This document shows positions 8,225 to 16,709 of a stretch of 64,000 nucleotides of DNA, in pieces. Each line of letters opens with the position of its first letter. Position 1 is the stretch's first letter. The translations under genes and the position numbers were made by a program. The notes below the pieces were generated by a model, which saw only the letters and a program-made list of their open reading frames with translations, searched no databases and had not been told where the DNA came from. The stretch comes from Aliidiomarina sp047920995 (lineage in GTDB: Bacteria; Pseudomonadota; Gammaproteobacteria; Enterobacterales; Alteromonadaceae). Location of the stretch: positions 1 through 64,000 of the forward strand of contig NZ_JBLRWZ010000003.1 of NCBI RefSeq assembly GCF_047920995.1, given 5' to 3'.

Positions 8225-9856
8225 TTACATCATGCCGCCCATGCCCATATCGCCGCCAGGCATTGCTGGTGCTTCATCTTTCGGCAATTCTGCAATCATG
8301 GCTTCGGTGGTTATCATTAAGCCAGCAATTGAAGAAGCGAACTGTAATGCAGAACGCGTTACTTTGGTTGGGTCTAGAATACCCATCTCTAGCATATCGC
8401 CGTAAGTATCGTTACCGGCGTTGTAGCCGTAGTTGCCTTCACCGTTTTTCACGTTGTTGGCTACTACAGAGCCTTCAGCGCCAGCGTTCATTGCGATTTG
8501 GCGTAGTGGCGCTTCCATTGCCCGTAGGGCAATTTTAATACCTACGTTCTGTTCTTCGTTGATACCGCGTAAATCAGCTAACTTGCTTGCTGCGCGAACC
8601 AATGCAACACCACCACCAGGTACTACACCTTCTTCTACGGCTGCGCGAGTTGCGTGCAACGCATCTTCAACACGATCTTTCTTCTCTTTCATTTCCACTT
8701 CAGTAGCGGCACCAACTTTAATTACTGCTACACCGCCAGCTAACTTAGCCAAACGCTCTTGTAGCTTTTCTTTATCGTAATCAGAAGAAGTTTCTTCGAT
8801 TTGTTGACGAATTTGCGTTACGCGGCCTTCAATCGTTGCTTGGTCGCCAGCGCCATCAACAATAGTAGTGTTATCTTTATTAATCACTACACGTTTCGCG
8901 CTACCTAGTTGATCAACAGTAGCTTTCTCAAGCTCCATGCCGATTTCTTCAGAAATTACCGTACCGCCAGTTAATGCAGCGATATCTTGTAACATCGCTT
9001 TGCGGCGATCACCGAAGCCTGGAGCTTTCACAGCTGCTACTTTCACGATGCCGCGCATGTTATTTACTACTAGTGTTGCTAATGCTTCGCCTTCAACATC
9101 TTCGGCGATCATCAACAATGGCTTACCTGATTTTGCAGTAGCTTCAAGCACTGGCAACAATTCACGAATGTTGCTGATTTTCTTATCTACCAACAAAATT
9201 AGCGGGCTATCTAACTCAACGGTGCCAGCTTCTTGATTGTTGATAAAGTAAGGAGATAGGTAACCACGATCGAACTGCATACCTTCAACCACATCCAGCT
9301 CATCTTGCAAGCCTTGGCCCTCTTCAACAGTGATTACGCCTTCTTTGCCCACTTTATCCATCGCTTTCGCAATGATTTCACCGATAGTTGCATCGGAGTT
9401 CGCAGAAATCGTACCTACTTGTGCAATCGCTTTGTTATCTGAGCACGGCTGAGAAATCTTCTTCAGCTCTTCAACAGCTGCAATTACTGCCTTATCAATA
9501 CCGCGCTTCAAATCCATTGGGTTCATACCAGCGGCAACGGCTTTTAGCCCTTCGGTAACAATCGATTGAGCTAAAACAGTTGCTGTAGTAGTACCATCAC
9601 CCGCTTCATCGTTCGCTTTTGATGCTACTTCTTTCACCATCTGCGCGCCCATATTCTCGAACTTATCTTCTAGCTCGATTTCTTTGGCTACAGTTACACC
9701 ATCTTTGGTGATGATCGGTGAACCATATGATTTGTCTAAAACTACGTTGCGGCCTTTCGGGCCCAACGTTACTTTTACTGCATCTGCTAATACATTTACG
9801 CCTTTCAGCATTTTTTGACGTGCTGAGTTACCAAACTTAACTTCTTTAGCTGCCAT
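8225..9856 (-). CDS. groEL: Chaperonin GroEL (Hsp60)
   Basis: 543 residues, full length, ending in the Gly-Met-rich tail GGDMGMGGMM. It forms the tetradecameric ATP-driven folding chamber closed by GroES in the cytoplasm. Signature sequences include the ATP-binding loop DGTTTATVLA (about 87-96) and AAVEEGVVPGGG (about 405-416). It lies 111 bases downstream of groES; no promoter is visible in that gap and an AAGGAA site precedes the ATG, so it is probably expressed from the groES heat-shock promoter. Confidence 0.99.
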   Translation of the reverse strand: MAAKEVKFGNSARQKMLKGVNVLADAVKVTLGPKGRNVVLDKSYGSPIITKDGVTVAKEIELEDKFENMGAQMVKEVASKANDEAGDGTTTATVLAQSIVTEGLKAVAAGMNPMDLKRGIDKAVIAAVEELKKISQPCSDNKAIAQVGTISANSDATIGEIIAKAMDKVGKEGVITVEEGQGLQDELDVVEGMQFDRGYLSPYFINNQEAGTVELDSPLILLVDKKISNIRELLPVLEATAKSGKPLLMIAEDVEGEALATLVVNNMRGIVKVAAVKAPGFGDRRKAMLQDIAALTGGTVISEEIGMELEKATVDQLGSAKRVVINKDNTTIVDGAGDQATIEGRVTQIRQQIEETSSDYDKEKLQERLAKLAGGVAVIKVGAATEVEMKEKKDRVEDALHATRAAVEEGVVPGGGVALVRAASKLADLRGINEEQNVGIKIALRAMEAPLRQIAMNAGAEGSVVANNVKNGEGNYGYNAGNDTYGDMLEMGILDPTKVTRSALQFASSIAGLMITTEAMIAELPKDEAPAMPGGDMGMGGMM

Positions 9857-9967
9857 GATTTTGTTCCTTTCTGAATTCGTTAAAATTTCTCGATTTCAAT
9901 GTATGCATTATGAGTTGTGCGTTGCGATTACGTGCGCTGCACATAACCACACCTAAGCAACACGTGA

Positions 9968-10258
9968 TTACTCAACGATCGCTAAAATGTCTGCTTCGCT
10001 CATAATTAGGTACTCTTCGCCGTCAATTTTCTCGGCTTTCACGCCATACCCTTCACTGAACAACACAACATCACCAACTTTTACGTCAAGCGCTTTCACA
10101 TCACCGTTCTCAAGAATACGGCCGTTACCCACCGCTACTATTTCTCCGCGCGTTGATTTTTCAGCCGCGGAACCGGTTAATACGATACCGCCGGGTGATT
10201 TGCTCTCTGCTTCTGCACGTTTCACAATCACACGATCATGCAATGGACGAAGTTTCAT
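9968..10258 (-). CDS. groES: Co-chaperonin GroES (Hsp10)
   Basis: 96 residues from the ATG at 10258 (MKLRPLHDRVIVKR), the family's usual start. A GGGAGT ribosome site lies 8 bases upstream. A longer in-frame reading from 10273 would add MGVSR and is not favoured. The mobile loop that contacts GroEL is around EAESKSPGGIVLTG (about 17-30). First gene of the groES-groEL operon. Confidence 0.97.
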   Translation of the reverse strand: MKLRPLHDRVIVKRAEAESKSPGGIVLTGSAAEKSTRGEIVAVGNGRILENGDVKALDVKVGDVVLFSEGYGVKAEKIDGEEYLIMSEADILAIVE

Positions 10259-10333
10259 TCGTGATACTCCCATATCAATGTTGATAATTAACGAAAGGCC
10301 AAGTGGCCGGTGTTAAAGAATGTTATGCCCTAC

Positions 10334-10361
10334 AAATGGGGGCAGGTTGAATCTTTCCAAG
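10334..10361 (-). promoter_or_regulatory. Sigma32-type heat-shock promoter of groES-groEL
   Basis: Minus strand: -35-like CTTGGAAA (10354-10361) and -10-like CCCCCATTT (10334-10342) with an 11-base gap, matching the RpoH consensus CTTGAAA / CCCCATNT. It lies 75 bases upstream of the groES start and 27 bases after the fxsA stop. No CIRCE inverted repeat (HrcA site) is present. Confidence 0.75.
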
Positions 10362-10388
10362 CCCCCACACGAAAAAAAATTTCTCTAT

Positions 10389-10919
10389 TTAATTACGATC
10401 GCTGTTTTCTCGTTCTAACCTGCGGCGCTCTTCCTCTTTCTCCGAGTATTCACCATCGAAAGTGCGGCCATTATCTGGGCCTGCTCCCGGACGTTGTTGA
10501 AACGGCGAACTTTGCCCACCACTGCGAAAACCAAATGAGGTAAAACTTGCGCCACCGCTCATTTGCACTTGCATACGCGCCATCATTTTCTTTGCCAGCG
10601 CTTGGCGCACTGGCGGAATCAACAGCAACACAGCAAATGCATCTGTTATTAAGCCTGGAGTAACAAACATTAAGCCTGCTACGAAAATAAGAATGCCCTC
10701 TGCAAGCTGAATACCAGGCATTTCGCCCATCGCCATCCGTTGTTGTGCTTTTTGGTAGGCTTGCATACCTTGGCCGCGCACTAACGCCGCGCCAATCACT
10801 GCGGTAACAACTAACACCAAAATGGTATTCAAGCCACCGATTACCGAGCCCACCTGAATGAGCACTAAAATTTCAAGCAGTGGCATACCAACAAAGAGTA
10901 AAAAAAGTACTGGAAACAT
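10389..10919 (-). CDS. fxsA: FxsA-family membrane protein
   Basis: 176 residues, with three or four membrane helices in the first 120 residues (LFLLFVGMPLLEILVLIQVG near the start) and a polar, Gly/Gln/Arg-rich cytoplasmic tail. FxsA in E. coli eases exclusion of phage T7 by the F plasmid when overproduced; its normal role is unknown. Its place next to groES matches E. coli (fxsA near groSL). No terminator is seen between fxsA and the groES promoter, so some read-through is possible. Confidence 0.9.
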   Translation of the reverse strand: MFPVLFLLFVGMPLLEILVLIQVGSVIGGLNTILVLVVTAVIGAALVRGQGMQAYQKAQQRMAMGEMPGIQLAEGILIFVAGLMFVTPGLITDAFAVLLLIPPVRQALAKKMMARMQVQMSGGASFTSFGFRSGGQSSPFQQRPGAGPDNGRTFDGEYSEKEEERRRLERENSDRN

Positions 10920-10984
10920 AATCTGTCCTGTCTTGGTTATAAACTCTTAATGGGGCATGATGCAGTTAATTTCAAGGGCATATT

Positions 10985-11092
10985 TTGAATTACAGCATTC
11001 GCTATCAGAATATCTTAGTGAGTGCATTACTGATTAGCAGTGGCTTGCCCGCCTATTTGAGTTGGCTGCAAGCATCGGTTAAACATCAGTAA
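10985..11092 (+). CDS. Possible small membrane peptide (35 aa), weak
   Basis: A TTG-initiated frame of 35 codons with AAGGG (10974-10978) upstream. The peptide has a hydrophobic middle (ILVSALLISSGLPAYLSWL), which could span a membrane. It lies in the fxsA-dsbD divergent gap. TTG start, short length and lack of a recognisable family leave this as a candidate only; it could also be chance. Confidence 0.2.
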   Translation: MNYSIRYQNILVSALLISSGLPAYLSWLQASVKHQ

Positions 11093-11194
11093 TTTACATT
11101 CTTGGTTTCGACATCAGCATTAGAAAACGCTAATATCGGAGCCCCACAAACATCTATGCAATTGCATGCAAACGATAAGCGGTATTGGTAATTT

Positions 11195-12964
11195 ATGTTG
11201 GCATTAATCAATAGTTGGGCGAAAACACTCTTTCTTGGCATTATTCTGCTTGCCGCAGCGGTAAGTAGCGCTAGCGCCCAGCAATCATTTTTTAGTAACA
11301 ACAGCGGCGAGTTCTTACCCGTTCAAGAAGCCTTTCCCCTGAGCTATGAGCAGCATGGTGATACACTATTTATTAATTTCCAGATTACCGAAGGCTATTA
11401 CCTTTACCAGCATCGTTTTGGGCTCACTCCTGAAAGCTTAGTAGCCGATGTAACTCTTCCTGAAGCCAAGCCTTATAACGATGAGTTCTTTGGCGATGTA
11501 AACATTTACCGCAATGAAGTAACCCTAGTAGTGGATTTAGCAGCAGCTAATGTTGGCGATATTCTTACCTTACGTTATCAAGGCTGTGCCGATGCTGGTT
11601 TGTGCTACGCACCTACTACTGCAGAAATTGCCCTACAAGCTACATCAGGTGAGGCAGAGGCAGGTAGTTACCAGCTGCAAGATTTCTCTGCGGAGCCTGC
11701 TCCTAGCGGCGTATTTCAGTGGCTACAACCAGACCGCCTCGCGCTTACTGCAGGAATATTCTTACTCTTGGGCCTAGGCCTCGCGTTTACTCCTTGCGTG
11801 TTTCCGATGTATCCGATTATCTCGGGTATTATTATTGGCCAACGCATGGGCCAAAAAACGCCATTTACCCTACGTAGGGGCTTCATGCTCTCGTTTGTGT
11901 ATGTACAAGGCATGGCCATTACTTACACGCTACTTGGTATTCTTGTGGCACTTGCCGGCATGCAGTACCAAGCCTATTTACAGCACCCAGTATTGCTCGG
12001 CGTACTTGCAGCATTGTTTGTTATTTTCGCGCTCGCGATGTTTGGCACTATCGGCTTTGATTTACCAGCTAGCTGGCGGAACAAGCTCACTGAAATTAGC
12101 CAAAGCCAGAAAGGTGGCGCCTACCCAAGCGTATTTGGCATGGGTGTTATTTCCGGCATGATCGCCTCGCCTTGCACTACCGCACCGTTATCTGGGGCGC
12201 TGTTATTCATTGCCCAATCAGGCGATGTATTGGTAGGTGGCGTAGTGCTGTATGCGCTGAGCATGGGTATGGGTATCCCGCTTATTATTATCGGCACTTC
12301 GGGCGGTAAGCTATTGCCAAAAACTGGCCCGTGGATGAATACCGTAAAAATTATGTTCGGTATTTTGATGCTCGCCGTAGCCCTATTCTTGGCTGAGCGC
12401 CTACTGCCGTTAAAGGCCGCGGCGTGGCTCTGGATTCTTTTCTTTATTGGCAGCGCTATTATTATCTACCGCGAGCTCTATCAACAGCTCGGCATTCGTG
12501 GCCGCACCATCGCTGCGTTGATTCTTATTATTGGCGCAGGCATTGGCGTAAATTGGCAGAAACCATATGTGGATGGCAGCTTTGAAGCCAACAAGCTGCA
12601 ATTCACCCACGTGCAAAATTTAACAGAACTGCAACAACACGTAAGCCAAGCCTCAGCGGAAGGCCAGTGGGTAATGCTCGATCTGTATGCCGATTGGTGT
12701 ACCGCGTGCTTAGAGCTGGAACGTTACACATTTAGCGATGCCGATGTGCAAGCTAGCCTCGCCAACTTTGCAGTGTTACAAGCCGATGTAACACAAGTAA
12801 ATGCTACCAACACCGAACTCCTCAGCGAATATCGAGTGCTGGGTTTACCCACCATCCTCTTCTTCAATCTGCAAGGCGAAGAAATGAGTGCTTGGCGAGT
12901 TACTGGGTTCATGAATGCAGAGCAGTTTAAGCAGCGCTTAGAGCAACTCCAACAACAGCAATAA
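11195..12964 (+). CDS. dsbD: Thiol:disulfide interchange protein DsbD
   Basis: 589 residues. Signal peptide (1-28), then the periplasmic alpha domain with Cys131 and Cys137, eight-helix membrane domain with Cys201 (FTPCVFPMYP) and Cys327 (ASPCTTAP), and a C-terminal thioredoxin-like gamma domain with Cys502-Cys505 (WCTAC). It moves electrons from cytoplasmic thioredoxin across the inner membrane to DsbC/DsbG and cytochrome maturation factors. All six redox cysteines are present. In E. coli it lies in the same region (fxsA-aspA-dcuA-cutA-dsbD); aspA, dcuA and cutA are missing here. A possible client, a DsbC/DsbG-like protein, is encoded at 18223. Confidence 0.97.
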   Translation: MLALINSWAKTLFLGIILLAAAVSSASAQQSFFSNNSGEFLPVQEAFPLSYEQHGDTLFINFQITEGYYLYQHRFGLTPESLVADVTLPEAKPYNDEFFGDVNIYRNEVTLVVDLAAANVGDILTLRYQGCADAGLCYAPTTAEIALQATSGEAEAGSYQLQDFSAEPAPSGVFQWLQPDRLALTAGIFLLLGLGLAFTPCVFPMYPIISGIIIGQRMGQKTPFTLRRGFMLSFVYVQGMAITYTLLGILVALAGMQYQAYLQHPVLLGVLAALFVIFALAMFGTIGFDLPASWRNKLTEISQSQKGGAYPSVFGMGVISGMIASPCTTAPLSGALLFIAQSGDVLVGGVVLYALSMGMGIPLIIIGTSGGKLLPKTGPWMNTVKIMFGILMLAVALFLAERLLPLKAAAWLWILFFIGSAIIIYRELYQQLGIRGRTIAALILIIGAGIGVNWQKPYVDGSFEANKLQFTHVQNLTELQQHVSQASAEGQWVMLDLYADWCTACLELERYTFSDADVQASLANFAVLQADVTQVNATNTELLSEYRVLGLPTILFFNLQGEEMSAWRVTGFMNAEQFKQRLEQLQQQQ

Positions 12965-13034
12965 GTGTGAGTAGTTGCGGCGAATTTCGCTGATAAGACC
13001 AGTATTTTGCTGCGAAAATAGAAATTAACCTTAT

Positions 13035-13069
13035 AATGACCCGAACTAAGCTAAAAGTTTCGGGTCATT
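13035..13069 (+). terminator. dsbD terminator
   Basis: An 11-bp perfect stem (13035-13045 with 13059-13069), 13-base loop, then TTG TAT. It lies 70 bases after dsbD. A possible upstream aroQ start codon at 13036 falls inside the stem. Confidence 0.65.
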
Positions 13070-13116
13070 TTGTATATGATGGCGTTTCTTTCAATTTCGC
13101 AGCAGATAGCAGCACA

Positions 13117-13596
13117 ATGACCAAAAAAAGCGCAAATACTACCCAAATATCAGATGCAACCGTGTTAGTAATAAACGGCCCCAATCTAAATTTGCTCGGC
13201 ACACGTGAACCCGAGCTCTATGGCGCCACTACGCTTGCAGATATTGAATCGAACTTAAAGCAGCTAGGCAAAGCTCTTCGTTGCCAGGTGCGCTGCGAGC
13301 AAAGCAATGCTGAGCACGAACTGATCAACATTGTGCATCAGGCGCGCAATGAAGTTGATTTCATCATTATTAATCCGGCGGCGTTTACCCACACCAGTGT
13401 GGCATTACGTGATGCACTGCTTGGGGTTGCCATTCCATTTATTGAAGTACATTTATCAAATGTGCATGCGCGCGAACCGTTTCGCCGCCACTCTTATTTT
13501 TCTGATTGCGCCCACGGCGTAATTTGCGGCCTTGGCGCCAAAGGTTATGAATTCGCACTAACTGCAGCAGTAACGTGGTTAGGCAACAACAAATAA
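13117..13596 (+). CDS. aroQ: Type II 3-dehydroquinate dehydratase AroQ
   Basis: 159 residues from the ATG at 13117. It makes 3-dehydroshikimate in the shikimate pathway as a dodecamer. Motifs: VINGPNLNLLGTREPELYG with the catalytic tyrosine, INPAAFTHTS, and EVHLSNVHAREPFRRHS with the catalytic histidine region. The frame is open back to 13036, but that start lies within the dsbD terminator and would add 27 residues unlike the family. It precedes accBC, a common order in gammaproteobacteria. Confidence 0.93.
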   Translation: MTKKSANTTQISDATVLVINGPNLNLLGTREPELYGATTLADIESNLKQLGKALRCQVRCEQSNAEHELINIVHQARNEVDFIIINPAAFTHTSVALRDALLGVAIPFIEVHLSNVHAREPFRRHSYFSDCAHGVICGLGAKGYEFALTAAVTWLGNNK

Positions 13597-13630
13597 ACCA
13601 TTACAACTCTCTATAAAGGTTACGTATACA

Positions 13631-14095
13631 ATGGATATTCGCAAAATTAAGAAGTTAATCGAGCTATTAGAAGAATCAGGAATTGCGGAACTGGAAATCA
13701 CCGAAGGTGAAGAATCAGTTCGCATTAGCCGCCATTCTACTGCTCCACAGCCGCAAATGATGCATTATGCTTCAGCGCCACAAGCATACGGCGCTCCAGC
13801 ACAAGCAACACCGGCTGCAGCTCCAGCAGCGGAGAGCGCTCCAGCCAAAGAAGAAATTTCTGGCAACATCGTGCGCTCACCAATGGTTGGTACATTCTAT
13901 GAATCTCCAGCTCCGGGTTCAAAAGCATTCGTAGCGGTTGGCCAACGCGTAAATGTTGGCGATACCTTATGTATCGTTGAAGCAATGAAAATGATGAACC
14001 ACATCGAAGCTGAAGTAGCTGGTGTTGTGAAACAAATTTTGGTGGATAACGAAGCTCCGGTTGAGTTCGATCAGCCGCTATTCGTAATCGAATAA
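13631..14095 (+). CDS. accB: Biotin carboxyl carrier protein of acetyl-CoA carboxylase
   Basis: 154 residues. N-terminal helix region (1-35), Ala/Pro-rich flexible linker (about 38-74) and C-terminal biotinyl domain with Lys120 in EAMKMM as the biotinylation site. It carries the carboxyl group between AccC and the AccAD transferase in the first step of fatty acid synthesis. AAAGG precedes the ATG. It is 22 bases before accC, in one operon. Confidence 0.98.
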   Translation: MDIRKIKKLIELLEESGIAELEITEGEESVRISRHSTAPQPQMMHYASAPQAYGAPAQATPAAAPAAESAPAKEEISGNIVRSPMVGTFYESPAPGSKAFVAVGQRVNVGDTLCIVEAMKMMNHIEAEVAGVVKQILVDNEAPVEFDQPLFVIE

Positions 14096-14117
14096 ACCAC
14101 CTAAAAAGGCAATCGTT

Positions 14118-15461
14118 ATGCTGGATAAAGTTGTAATTGCAAACCGTGGTGAAATCGCCCTACGCATTTTGCGTGCCTGTAAAGAGTTAGGCATCAAAAC
14201 CGTAGCGGTTCACTCTACGGTAGATAAAAATTTAAAACACGTGTTGCTTGCAGATGAATCAATTTGTATTGGCCCTGCTTCTGCAACAGAAAGTTACTTG
14301 AACATCCCACGCATTATAAGCGCTGCGGAAGTTACTGATGCTGCGGCCATTCACCCTGGCTACGGTTTTCTAGCTGAAAACGCAGATTTCGCTGAACAAG
14401 TGGAAAACTCTGGCTTCATCTTCGTTGGCCCAACTCCTGATGTAATTCGCATCATGGGCGATAAAGTGGCAGCTATTGAAGCGATGAAGCAAGCCGGTGT
14501 TCCGTGTGTACCGGGTTCAGGCGGGCCACTAGATGACGATGATGAGAAGAATAAAAAGATAGCCAAGCGTATTGGTTATCCAGTAATCATCAAAGCATCT
14601 GGCGGTGGCGGTGGCCGCGGTATGCGGGTTGTTCGCGAAGAAAAAGATCTGTTGAAATCAATTCAAGCAACTCAAACTGAAGCACGCGCTGCATTTGGTA
14701 ACCCAGTGGTTTACATGGAGAAGTTCCTGGAAAACCCACGCCACATCGAAATTCAGGTGTTGGCAGATGGCCAAGGTAATGCAATTCACCTTGGCGAGCG
14801 TGATTGTTCCATGCAACGGCGCCATCAGAAGGTAGTTGAAGAAGCGCCAGCACCGGGCATTACCCCTGAAATGCGCAAAAGCATTGGTGAACGTTGTGCC
14901 CGAGCCTGTGTTGAAATTGGTTATCGCGGCGCCGGTACATTTGAGTTCTTATATGAGAATGGCGAGTTCTATTTCATTGAAATGAACACTCGTATTCAAG
15001 TAGAGCATCCGGTAAGCGAAATGGTTACTGGAATTGATTTAGTGAAAGAGCAGTTGCGCATTGCCGCAGGCCGGCCGCTCTCGATTAGCCAAGAAGATGT
15101 TATAGTGCGTGGGCATGCCATTGAGTGCCGTATCAATGCCGAAGACCCCAAAAGCTTCTTGCCATCACCTGGCTTAATTACACGTTTCCACCCACCGGGC
15201 GGAATGGGCGTGCGTTGGGATTCGCATATTTATACCGAATACCGCGTACCACCAAACTATGATTCGATGATTGGTAAGTTGATCACCTATGGTGAAAATC
15301 GTGATGTAGCTATTGCGCGCATGCGCAACGCTTTAAGTGAGCTTATTGTTGAAGGCATTAAAACCAATACGCCACTACAAAAAGACATTATGGCCGATGA
15401 AAACTTCCAAAACGGCGGCACGAATATTCATTATCTAGAGAAAAAGCTAGGCATGAGTTAA
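14118..15461 (+). CDS. accC: Biotin carboxylase, acetyl-CoA carboxylase subunit
   Basis: 447 residues, full length. ATP-grasp enzyme that carboxylates biotin on AccB using bicarbonate. Visible: N-terminal VIANRGEIALRI, glycine-rich ATP loop KASGGGGGRGMR (about 159-170), HLGERDCSMQRRHQK (about 228-242) and FIEMNTRIQVEHP (about 285-297). A strong terminator follows, so accBC end here. panF, which often follows accC in enterics, is absent. Confidence 0.98.
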   Translation: MLDKVVIANRGEIALRILRACKELGIKTVAVHSTVDKNLKHVLLADESICIGPASATESYLNIPRIISAAEVTDAAAIHPGYGFLAENADFAEQVENSGFIFVGPTPDVIRIMGDKVAAIEAMKQAGVPCVPGSGGPLDDDDEKNKKIAKRIGYPVIIKASGGGGGRGMRVVREEKDLLKSIQATQTEARAAFGNPVVYMEKFLENPRHIEIQVLADGQGNAIHLGERDCSMQRRHQKVVEEAPAPGITPEMRKSIGERCARACVEIGYRGAGTFEFLYENGEFYFIEMNTRIQVEHPVSEMVTGIDLVKEQLRIAAGRPLSISQEDVIVRGHAIECRINAEDPKSFLPSPGLITRFHPPGGMGVRWDSHIYTEYRVPPNYDSMIGKLITYGENRDVAIARMRNALSELIVEGIKTNTPLQKDIMADENFQNGGTNIHYLEKKLGMS

Positions 15462-15490
15462 GCCTGCTGTGATAAACTTTCCGGTATAAT

Positions 15491-15519
15491 AAAAAGCTCA
15501 GGTAACCCCTGAGCTTTTT
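15491..15519 (+). terminator. accC terminator
   Basis: A 12-bp stem (15491-15502 with 15508-15519) and a 5-base loop ending in six Ts (15515-15520). It lies 30 bases after accC. Confidence 0.9.
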
Positions 15520-15579
15520 TGTTTCCTGTAATGCGGTAAAACCCATTGCTTGTTCATATCGCCCAGTAAAGAGAATGTT

Positions 15580-16461
15580 ATGCCTTGGATTCAAATAACC
15601 CTTACCACGAAGCAAGATTACGGCCGCCAACTTGGTGATATTCTGATGGCAAATAAAGCCCAAGCGGTAACCTACCGCGATGCTAAAGATGCCCCCATTT
15701 TTGAACCCGCGCCAGGTGAAGTGCCGCTGTGGGAGCTTACTCAAGTTACCGGGTTGTATCCTGCTGAAACCGATATGGCACCAATTATTAAGAATTTACA
15801 AAAGGTAAGTTTCTTAGCTAAACCCTTGCGCTACAAAACCGATCAGCTGGAAGATAAAGATTGGGAACGCGAATGGATGGATAACTTTAAGCCCATCGAT
15901 TTTGGTAACAACTTGTGGGTGGTACCTTCATGGCATCAGCCTCCCGTTGCCGATGCGGCGAATATTTTACTCGATCCTGGCATGGCCTTTGGTACCGGAA
16001 CTCACCCAACTACAGCGCTTTGTTTACAGTGGCTAGCCGAGCAAGATTTAGCCGGAAAGAGCACCGTTGATTTCGGCTGTGGCTCAGGCATTTTAGGCAT
16101 TGCGGCATTAAAGCTCGGCGCCGCCAGTTGCATTGGTACCGATATTGATCAGCAAGCACTAAAAGCCACACTAGAAAATGCCGAATTGAATGCTGTTGCT
16201 GAACAATTCTCAGTATATTTACCCGAAAACGCGCCAAATGTAGCAGTGGATTTAGTGGTAGCGAACATCCTTGCCGGGCCATTGCAAGAACTCGCCCCAG
16301 TAATCCTTAGCTACTTAAAGGTGGGAGGGAGTATTGCCATGTCGGGAATTCTATTGCGCCAAGCCGAAGATGTTATGGCCGCATACCGGCCAATAATTGA
16401 GTTCGCCCCAGTGCGTGAAAGCGGAGATTGGTGTTTTTTAAACGGCACACGAGTATCGTGA
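15580..16461 (+). CDS. prmA: Ribosomal protein L11 methyltransferase PrmA
   Basis: 293 residues from the ATG at 15580 (MPWIQITL), exactly the E. coli length; the frame is open to 15550 but those residues are not family-like. It trimethylates several amino groups of L11. The N-terminal substrate domain is followed by a Rossmann SAM domain with DFGCGSGILGIAALKLG (about 163-179) and VVANILAGPL. It sits between accC and dusB as in E. coli. Confidence 0.95.
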   Translation: MPWIQITLTTKQDYGRQLGDILMANKAQAVTYRDAKDAPIFEPAPGEVPLWELTQVTGLYPAETDMAPIIKNLQKVSFLAKPLRYKTDQLEDKDWEREWMDNFKPIDFGNNLWVVPSWHQPPVADAANILLDPGMAFGTGTHPTTALCLQWLAEQDLAGKSTVDFGCGSGILGIAALKLGAASCIGTDIDQQALKATLENAELNAVAEQFSVYLPENAPNVAVDLVVANILAGPLQELAPVILSYLKVGGSIAMSGILLRQAEDVMAAYRPIIEFAPVRESGDWCFLNGTRVS

Positions 16462-16590
16462 GGGCGCAGATTTTCCGCATTTTGCGCCACCGCTAAGCTG
16501 AGCTGAATCCGCTGCGGCTCATTAAATTCACCAACAAAGCCCAGTGTTCACTACATTTGTTTAACAAATAAACACAATCAGCATTTCAGC

Positions 16591-16648
16591 GGCGATAAAG
16601 TCAAGAGCAAAAATTGCAATTTTATGTACTTTTGATTACTTTATCGCC
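16591..16648. repeat. Inverted repeat in the dusB-fis leader
   Basis: Perfect 11-bp arms GGCGATAAAGT (16591-16601) and ACTTTATCGCC (16638-16648). A perfect 14-bp palindrome AAAATTGCAATTTT (16610-16623) sits between the arms, and outer arms ATTTCAGC / GCTGAAAT lie at 16583-16590 and 16659-16666. It lies 62-119 bases before dusB. It may be an operator, a leader RNA structure or a cruciform. Confidence 0.6.
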
Positions 16649-16709
16649 TTTCCTTTCTAGCTGAAATTCCCTAAAATTCTCTCCCCTTTCGCTGAACAGA
16701 AAATAACCG

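Noticed and set aside
8263..9236. Several plus-strand frames of 90-115 codons within groEL
   Set aside because: These are antisense shadows of the highly conserved groEL coding sequence.
10259..10333. CIRCE element for HrcA control of groES
   Set aside because: No TTAGCACTC-N9-GAGTGCTAA repeat is present; the sigma32-type promoter explains control.
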